Assembly (NCBI RefSeq): GCF_042453785.1
Contig: NC_091672.1
Span: 10,062,501-10,126,500 of the forward strand
DNA: 64,000 nucleotides
Source of the DNA: Malus domestica
Lineage: Eukaryota; Streptophyta; Magnoliopsida; Rosales; Rosaceae
Reading direction: 5' to 3'
Part shown: positions 56,531 through 64,000 of the stretch, piece after piece
Layout: each line of letters opens with the position of its first letter
How positions within the stretch are numbered: the first letter of the stretch is position 1
The notes under the pieces: generated by a model
What the model was told of the DNA's origin: nothing
Databases searched by the model: none
The model's input: only the letters and a program-made list of their open reading frames with translations
Position numbers and translations under genes: made by a program

Positions 56531-58883
56531 TTAAAAGAAAGCAAACATAAGAGCAGACGATGTTGCCAACTTAAAACATAGGAACATAGGTAGGATCATG
56601 CTTGTATTTGTTGAGGTGGGAACACGAGATAGTGACACCACTTAAGTTAAAAGTTGTAGCACCAACTGGTTGCCTCTCCTCATTCTTTAGAACGAATGCG
56701 AAAGCAGCTTTCTTTAAACTGAAGGAACCATCAAACTTTAATTTAATATAATCACGATGAGGGGGTTGCCATCTAATGAGTTGCGAGGTACTGTACCACC
56801 ATTGGATTTATATTTAAAATTAAAATTGTGAAATAGGACAATCCTGCACTTGCTGCAATCGAGATACTCCGAGTAGAGATAGGATTTATGCTCCTAAATA
56901 CTTTATTATTTCTATCATTCCAAATTTGCTAGCAATTAAGAAGAGTTTTACGGAAGTCACTCAAACCCTTCAACTCTGTGAATTTAAAGTTTCCATCTAA
57001 TCTATTACATTATTATTCCAAGGACTCACCGGAGATAAATTCCAAATCATTTCTGCATAATGGCACTTGAGAAAAAGATGACTCTGATTCTCTTCGCTAT
57101 TGCCGCATAAGGGCATAATTCATCAGTATTTTGTACAAATTTACTTAGCCAAGTCCTAGTGTGAAGCCTTTCATGAATTAGAAGCCACATAATTTTTTTA
57201 ACCTTTTGGGGAATCAGCAACTTCACAATTTCTTCAACAACTTTTGTCTGCTTACATCCTAATGATTATGGCTTTGAATCCAAGTTTTCGTCTTTATTGA
57301 GAAATCACCGTTAGATGAAGTTCCCCAAATAAAAGCATCACACTTAATTGCATAGGGATAAGGATATTACAAATATTCCTAACAAAGTCCTGATCAAGAA
57401 CTTGCAAAAGTCCAATTGTATACCAACAAATGTTATCAATAAAATCAGACTCTTAACTCCCAATTCAAAGTTGCTCACTGATTTTCTGGGATTAGCTGGA
57501 ACAATGGTAAGAAAACACTCAATGATGGATCCAAAATAACATATCCTTACCATTACCCACAATCTATCTCATACCCTTACGTACAACATCCCGACTATTG
57601 AGAATGCCCTTCGAAGCCAAAGAATGATTTTGTTTACAACTCATGAAATTATCCTTCCTTAAATATTTCCGTTTTGACAATTTGAAACCACCAGTTATCC
57701 TCATTAGTCATTACTTTCTAACCTAGTTTTAATAATTGATAATTGATCATTATGATGATTGGAAATACAAGGGGTGATGATGTCAGCCATGGAAGCCATA
57801 TCAGCTAGCATGGCCAGGGGAGGGGGTGTTATCACAAGAAACCCGCAGTTTAAAATCCTACACAAAAATCTGTTCTAGCCCTTCCCCAAAGTTCCACAAA
57901 AAACCATTACTATCTTTAAACCCTTATAATTTCATTTTCTTTCTACGAATAGTTGCCACAATTTGAAAATATCTTGAATTTTTGTCCCCAAGCTGCAGCA
58001 AACGTACCTTGGCTTTTTGGTCCACAGAATTTTTTTTGTTTTTGTTTTAGGATCGTAGTTATCTCCTCTTAGCTTACTTTCCAACACCAGCTCCTCAACA
58101 ATGATTTGATTCTTCATGATCTTTTCTTACAAGTCACTAAGGGAGCTTAGGATTTTTTTCTATGTGCTCCTTTATATTACCACAAGTTATTTTGTTTCAA
58201 TTTTTAACAAGATACTTAAAAGTGCTAACAAGCCCTACATTGATCAATTGGAGCAAACTCCCCATCACAACGCCACTCATTTTTAACAAAATCCTTGAAC
58301 TCAGGATGGAGTAGTCACATAACTTCAAATTTAAAAAGGTAATTGTTTTTAAATTCACTCACCACATTGTTGGTCAGTAAAATGGAGGACTATGATCAGA
58401 ACAAAAAATTGGATAGTTATATACGAATATTATAATCAGAGTGCTCAGTTAGCCAGTACAGGTTACGATACCACGATCAAGCCTTTCATAAATTATGGTA
58501 TTATTAGAATGTCCATTGCACCAAGTCTAAGGCACACCCGTTCGCATTCAAAGATATAAGGTTTCCTTTAATAAAAAGTTAATGAAATTATCCATATAGG
58601 ACGTTCTATTTTGACAACCTCCTCATTTCTCCGACATATCCACAGTATTATTGAAATCACCAATTAAGTACCAAGGTTTATTATGTTGGTTAAGTTTAAG
58701 GATATCCTCCCAAAGAGCTACCTGCAAATGTTTTTGGGAGAAAGCACACACAAACGTAATGAATTGTTCATGATCATTATGAAAATCCTTAGCGACAAAA
58801 TGGATACAGCGAGAACTTAAATTCATAATATTTATCGCCACCTTGACCGAGTTCCACAGAAGACAAATCCCACCAGCCTTACC

Positions 58884-59986
58884 TAGGTTTGGTAATTTCT
58901 TACACGACTCGTTAACCCGACTCGAAAAGATAAGAAATTAATAGGTTTTAGGTTGACACAATAATGGATTGGGTCGTTATCAGGTAATCCGATAAGCACA
59001 TGTTAAGATAACAGGTCGGTTCAGGTATACATGTGGATAACCTGAAATACAGTAAGAAAATATTAATTAATAATTTTATACCACTAAAAAAATATTATAA
59101 TTAAGAGTACTAGGATTTAATCCCACTTTTGTGAGATTAAATCCCTACCATTGAATTATAAATTCCAATTACAAAATCAGTACATGCACAAAACCTATTT
59201 CTTAATTGCAATTTCACCTTCTATTCTATCTCCCAATTCGATTCTGCCTTATCAATCTCCCTGTCTCACTCGAGTTCTTTTCCTTCCTATTCTATTACTA
59301 CCAGAATCCAACCTAATTCCCTATTTAGAAAAGGAGGTAATATATTTTTATGTGATATAGTACTATTGTTTTATTTCTTTTATTTTAATTATTTTTGGTA
59401 TACTTCTCATAATTTGAATAATTTATAATGTTTAGTTTTTGTATACTTAGTTTATGCGGAAGAGTTCTGATGTGGAAAACCTTATTGAAAACATCATCAA
59501 TATAATCTTGAAGACAATAGATCAAGCTAGAATTCCACTACCATTTGTCCATGATGAATGATGAAAATTGAAAGATTTTGTAAAAAGAACAACATACAAG
59601 CTTTGAGTTTCATTGGCAAGGTTTTAACTTCTGAGAAAGGTTCCACAACTTTGAAATGAAAAAACTCCTTTATTTTGCACATTCTTACACATTTGATATT
59701 TTGTAGTAGTGTATTGATGTTTTTTTATTAAGGCTCTACTTAATGAAAATTGTGTTTTTATGTTTTGAAGAAATATTTATGTGACAATATGTTATGTGCA
59801 AATTTTAAAAAAAAAATATTTCGAATAGGTTAAACGGGTCGGGTCATTTTACTTGCTAATTTTAACGGGTAAAATGACCCGACCTGGTTAGAACCCGTTC
59901 AGATAATGTGTGCGACACTCCACGACCCATTAAGATAACATGTGTTACATGAAAACGATAAAAACATGACCAATTTGTCAGACCTA
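58884..59986. mobile_element. hAT-like non-autonomous element, 1103 bp, 8-bp target duplication
   Basis: It starts TAGGTTTGGTAATTTC and its reverse-complemented right end reads TAGGTCTGACAAATTG. GCCTTACC flanks both sides (58876-58883, 59987-59994). An 8-bp duplication with short inverted ends is the hAT pattern. The interior is AT-rich with GGGTCGGGTCA motifs; no transposase is seen. It interrupts the LINE endonuclease after GKA; taken out, the LINE frame reads on into GGICLLW. Confidence 0.85.
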
Positions 59987-60530
59987 GCCTTACCAATGGG
60001 ATTACAACAAAAAACATTATCGAAATGCCTCCCATAAAGGTTCCTTGGGACCATCTCCAAATCCATTTTAGTTTCTAATAAACATAAAAGGTCCAGCTTT
60101 AATAAATTACGCAAAAAACTAAAATTATATATATATATATAAAACTCAATTTCAGTTACTGTTCATTAACAGTGATTTGACGAATTTGCCCCTTATTTTT
60201 TTCTTCCTCTTCGTTTTAATGTTGAGTTTTAACAGTAATATGACTGTTTTCTCCTATTGGTTTTGCGTGTCTTTCATCCTTTTTGCTTTGGCTTTGAGTG
60301 CTAGATGTCTTTCATCGCTACATGTCTTTCATCGCCGTTTTGCCCTTTTGTTTCCGTTTTCTCTCCTGACTTCCCCTTGCATGCTTCCCTGCATCCCTGT
60401 CACGATCTCACCTTCGATTCCAACAAGTGCGATCAATCTCGCCCCTCAATTCCCTTCACAATCATCCTTTTCCACGCCTTTGCGTTATTTCACAATCGCC
60501 GCTTCTCTCTCACTCATCGCTTCATCCCCA

Positions 60531-60761
60531 TCAAATCTCAACCGCAGTTGCACTACAAACCCATATGGATGGAAAACCCATGAAGAAATCTTGGTCGTCG
60601 GCTGACAACTGGACTGCAACAATATCTTGACTCACCCTAGCATCAGCAGATTCCAGCTTTAAACCCTCTCCAACCTTTTTACCCAAAAGCTCTCTCACTG
60701 ATTTGTCATCAGGTAAGATAGTGGAGTTATTTGGCATTTGATTGAAGTTTTCTTGGAACAA
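60531..60761 (-). other. Unidentified open frame in the Helitron
   Basis: A 76-residue frame (KSVRELLGKKVGEGLKLES, LSADDQDFFMGFPSIW) that looks more protein-like than its surroundings. It may be another captured exon. I do not recognise the source. Confidence 0.3.
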
Positions 60762-61098
60762 AATAAGAAAACAAACTCAAACCCTCAAACTAACATATAA
60801 AATTCTACAAATTCTCTCACACTTAATCGAATTGATCTCAAGTGTTAAGGTTTTAGGGTTTTGGTCTTCAAATTTCGACGAATTGTTTCCGTCTGAACAC
60901 CGGTGACAAAATATGTTGTTTGGTTGTCGAGAAAATATGTAAAAATGTATACTCTTCTCAACATATTTAGATAATTTCGTAGGAGAAGTTCATCCATGCA
61001 CCTTAAATTTTATGTTTGATTGGTATATGTTTTCATAATTCAATCATATCAAGCTCCATTCATGTCTACTTCTATTCATAAGAGCCGGTCTTCTGTCG

Positions 61099-61182
61099 AT
61101 GGCAACAATGGAGGCTAGGCCTGAAGCAAAACCAGAACCAAAAGAAATTGAAGAGAGTTATGAACCTCTTCTCAAATACAAG
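61099..61182 (+). other. Unidentified exon-like segment in the Helitron
   Basis: Begins ATGGCAACAATGGAGGC and reads EARPEAKPEPKEIEESYEPL to a donor-like CAAG|GTAATT at about 61182. It could be a first exon of another captured gene placed in front of the ADH pieces. Source unknown. Confidence 0.4.
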
Positions 61183-61317
61183 GTAATTAAAACTAAAATA
61201 TCTTTTTTATGAACACCATTCAGCTTCTTTGCCCGCTAGGTCCATTGTTCTTCATTTCGCATGTCTTTATAGAGATTTAATACTCCTCAATTTGGGATTT
61301 CTCTATTGTAGATTTTG

Positions 61318-61481
61318 CAACGACGGTTGCATGGGAAGCTGTTGGTGATGGAGAGGGTGAATGTAGCTCCATCTAAGGCCATGGAAATGAGGGTAAAGGT
61401 CAAATATACCTTAGTTTATCACACTGAACTCTACTTCTGTCGAAGGTCAGCAATAATATCTACTACATACATATAATATAC

Positions 61482-61539
<58 letters not shown>

Positions 61540-62064
61540 TTTATATGATTAAGCATTGAGAATTGCAAATTTGTAAACTATGAGTAGAGTTTTCCAGGCA
61601 CATTTACTTTGAGTGAATACACTGTTGTTCATTTTGGCCGTCTTTCCAAAATCAAGCCCCTTCCTCAGTTGGACAAAGTTTGCATCCTTAGTTGTGCCAT
61701 ACCAACAGGTTTGGTGTTGTACTCAATGCTTTAGAGCCTTGAATTATGCATCCTCAACTGATACTACATATTGAATCGTTTGCATTATACTGAATATTTT
61801 GTTTTTTAATATCAGGTTTGGGTTCCCCTCCCAATGTAGCAAAACGAAAAATTATCCTCAATTCCTGTTTATTGGCCTCGCTATAAGTTTGGACAAACTT
61901 TGTTGATCCCAAATTCTTTGTTCTAATAAATTGCATTTATTTTCTTTTTCGTATTTATAATGATACATGCGTGATATAGGCTACTAAAGGTGGAAGAATT
62001 TCTGAGGCGCCATTGAGTATTGGGGTGGAGTCGGTGGACTTGTAGCCCAAGAGGTTTGACGAAG
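61318..62064 (+). pseudogene. ADH: Captured alcohol dehydrogenase fragment (exons and introns)
   Basis: Three parts of a plant medium-chain zinc alcohol dehydrogenase occur in order. 61318-61442 (TVAWEA, then after a frameshift ERVNVAPSKAMEMRVK and HTELYFC) is the N-terminal region. 61598-61708 ([31 protein letters not shown]) and 61817-61850 (GLGSPPNVAK) are the part around the catalytic-domain/coenzyme-domain boundary, separated by a recognisable intron. 62010-62064 (IGVESVDL, stop, PKRFDE) is a piece of the NAD-binding fold. The region between the first and second parts and the rest of the C-terminus are missing. Catalytic Cys in CHTD is replaced here (YHTE). The retained introns show capture from genomic DNA. 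It is not functional. Confidence 0.85.
61480..61536. repeat. (TA)n microsatellite in the Helitron
   Basis: About 25 uninterrupted TA units between the first and second ADH fragments, where the missing ADH exons would be expected. Confidence 0.95.
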
Positions 62065-64000
62065 GTATTTATTTTTTATTTTTGACGTTTGGATTTGGTT
62101 TAATAGGTAGTTTAGTGGGAAAACATAGAAACATATTTTTGCTTAAACATTCCTTCCCTGTCCATAACTAAGAAATTCGAAGTAAATGAATTTGTGAATT
62201 CGAATGACAATGACAAACCAGTGCACGAGATGAAAAATGTTTCGCTATTCTTATTATTCTTATTATGTGTTGGACATGAATCAACATAAATAGTTAAGTT
62301 GTAACTTTAACTTTTATTTTTATTTTCTTCTGCTTCTCATCTACCCAAGTCTACAATGCACATACAGCTAAGGAAAAGACTAAGACATCAACCAATGCAG
62401 AAGCTCCTGATAAGACTAATTGCGGATAGCACTACAAATGAGCACTACAATTTTAAGCTTGATGTTGATATGTGATTTCCACTCCATCTTATCTCTTTTT
62501 TCTTTTTTTTTAATTTTTTAATTTTTAATGTTAGTTTAATTTTCAAACCTTTTGTATGTATCAAGTAATTCTTCATATAATTGAATAATGGCCCTTTTTT
62601 TTGTTTCTCTTTTTTCGCTCCTCCATCAATTCATTGGTTAAATAGATTGAAAAAATTTAGTTTTTTATATTGAATTCTTACTGATTCCAATTCTTAATAT
62701 ATAGCAAGAGAAAAATTCTGGACAAAGCAAAAAAAAACATGATGACCAAGAAAATGATGGTCATTCCCAAACAAGCAAGACCAAAAGATTGACCAGGAAA
62801 AATCATAAACACTGAGCAGATGTGTGGTGCCAAGCTTCTGATATGGACATGTATATTTTTTGTATTTGAACGATTTTGATACTGTGAACTTCTATACATG
62901 AATATAGCTTTCATAGCATCTCTATCTTTATAATAGTGAGGAATTGCATACTGCCAATCTCTATCTTAGGTATATAAATCTAACTTCAATAAATTCTGTT
63001 TTCTGTATGTACATATTATCAAAATATTTTAAACACCCGCAGCAACGCGCGGGCATTTTTGCTAGTTACTACTAAAATCCAGTCTCCCTAGACCTCGGCA
63101 ATTCCAAATTATGCACTTCATTAATCAATTTCTTCAAGTAAACTATTGTAACTCGATCCTGCTTCTACAATCTCCTTTCAGACTCATTTTCTCATACTTA
63201 ACACTCCCCCGCTTGGCTTAGGAGAGGCCATCGCAACTTTTGCTGTCATGATGGATGCAACAACATCCCTCACTGCCCGACTACTCTCCCCATATTCCTA
63301 CTTCCCTTCTGAATCACTACATCCTAGAAATTTAAAGTACATTCATCAACATCAATTTCAAACAAACATAACACATTACCATCATCATCCATCTAATATT
63401 AAGCTTATTAGACCTAATAGTGCAGTGAACAACTGAGGAAGCAAGTTTTCTATCAAACCAGCAAATGTAAAACTCAATGCTCTCCCAACCCACTTCTGCG
63501 TTACAGTTTTACTAGTTTCCTTGGGAAGCTTATCATCCTAACAGCCTTACCACTCCTGCGTCTCTCATCTTTCCTGTGCTATCTTGGAATCACAATTGTC
63601 CAGCCTTCCTCATCCTGTGTTTCGACACTCACCCTTTGACTAGTTTCATCATTCTCAATTTTTTTTTTCCTCTTGGTTAACAATAAAAGGGCAGCAAAGT
63701 ATAACATCTTTTTGCAACGCCTCGTTTACATCCTCATCCACATAAGTATCCTCCGGGAAAGTTGTTGATTCATCATAAAACACTATTAATCATAAAACAC
63801 CCATCATTTACTTCCTCTTCAAGGCATGAGTCTGCCTCAATCCTTCTACGCCGACAGTAAAAACACACTTAAAACAATTTCTCATAACTAATGAGAATAA
63901 GCTTATCATTATCCTACCTGACAATCAACACCCGTTTGAGTGGAAACCGCAGATCTACTTCAATAAATACTTTCACAAACAAACCACTTAAACCTAACGT

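Larger units (their letters stand above)
60122..63065 (+). mobile_element. Helitron, 2944 bp, carrying gene fragments
   Basis: The 3' end has a hairpin (CCCGC at 63036-63040 pairing with GCGGG at 63049-63053) followed by ATTTTTGCTAG, a canonical CTAG terminus. The insertion is between host A (60121) and T (63066), with no target duplication. Removing it leaves the LINE endonuclease frame open across the junction, which fixes the borders. The 5' end reads AAATTATATATATATA and lacks the usual TC, so it has decayed or the exact first base is off by a few. It contains alcohol dehydrogenase exons and at least two other unassigned pieces. No RepHel protein. Confidence 0.85.
56560..64000 (-). pseudogene. 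L1-type LINE remnant, interrupted by a Helitron and a hAT element
   Basis: Read from the right: about 64000-63200 is an ORF1-like region with a basic zinc-knuckle start (VCFYCRRRR). The endonuclease begins at 63121 (MKCIIWNCRGLG) and continues at 60121 after the Helitron (LDLLCLLETKM), then at 58875 after the hAT element (GGICLLW, then PWYLIGDFN). After about 58100 comes text of the RT entry region. The RT core is much too short, so it is largely deleted. About 57340-57020 resembles a zf-RVT domain (LWSLPIPQKVKKIMW) and about 56770-56590 the start of RNase H (LKFDGSFSLKKAAFAFVL). Many stops. Dead element. Confidence 0.8.

Noticed and set aside
63248-63436. Plus-strand 62-aa frame near the window end
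   Set aside because: It is antisense to the LINE ORF1/endonuclease junction region and has His/Ser-rich low-complexity text.

Overview
This window is nuclear DNA of a flowering plant: intron-rich genes with GT-AG splice sites, AT-rich spacers, and dense nested transposable elements. The protein sequences and the repeat types (a Cassandra TRIM with a 5S-like LTR, an Au-type SINE, Tekay-like gypsy, PIF/Harbinger and Mutator MITEs) suggest a woody eudicot, probably Rosaceae and perhaps the apple/pear tribe. The species is an inference and was not tested by any search.

Gene island (about 20.1-50.1 kb). Five genes could be assembled exon by exon with phases that close. They are PRP4 of the U4/U6 snRNP (+, 20122-25139, 542 aa), ALG7/GPT, the first enzyme of N-glycan assembly (-, 26111-32149, 423 aa), an unrecognised, probably mitochondrial coiled-coil protein (+, 34830-37120, 197 aa), an ARP-type AP endonuclease with a SAP domain (-, 37883-42363, 543 aa), and a KOBITO1-like glycosyltransferase (-, 45757-50102, 542 aa). 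They are housekeeping genes with no operon-like relation. PRP4, ALG7 and ARP have Arabidopsis counterparts close together on chromosome 2 (from memory At2g41500, At2g41490, At2g41460), so the order looks like conserved microsynteny.

Left flank (1-20 kb). This is repeat DNA: a hAT-like remnant, MITEs and a three-armed foldback, a decayed pararetrovirus-like segment, a 5'-truncated gypsy element with a 2.2-kb LTR, a solo LTR nested at the edge of another solo LTR (both with target-site duplications), and a CACTA-like element with GTCGGTT/AACCGAC palindromes and a ~348-bp tandem array.

Between ARP and KOB1 (42.8-44.95 kb) a foldback element contains a PIF/Harbinger-like element. That inner element carries an intronless TOM7 copy broken by one nonsense codon.

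Right flank (50-64 kb). A LINE RNase H fragment is split by a 2.58-kb gypsy solo LTR and, 37 bp further on, by a complete Cassandra TRIM. A Cassandra solo LTR follows. From about 56.6 kb to the window end a second LINE on the minus strand is interrupted by a 1.1-kb hAT-like element and a 2.9-kb Helitron. The Helitron carries several exons and introns of an alcohol dehydrogenase gene.

No new multi-gene system was found. The most notable features are the two gene captures (ADH in the Helitron, TOM7 in the MITE) and the insertion history that can be read base by base from target-site duplications.
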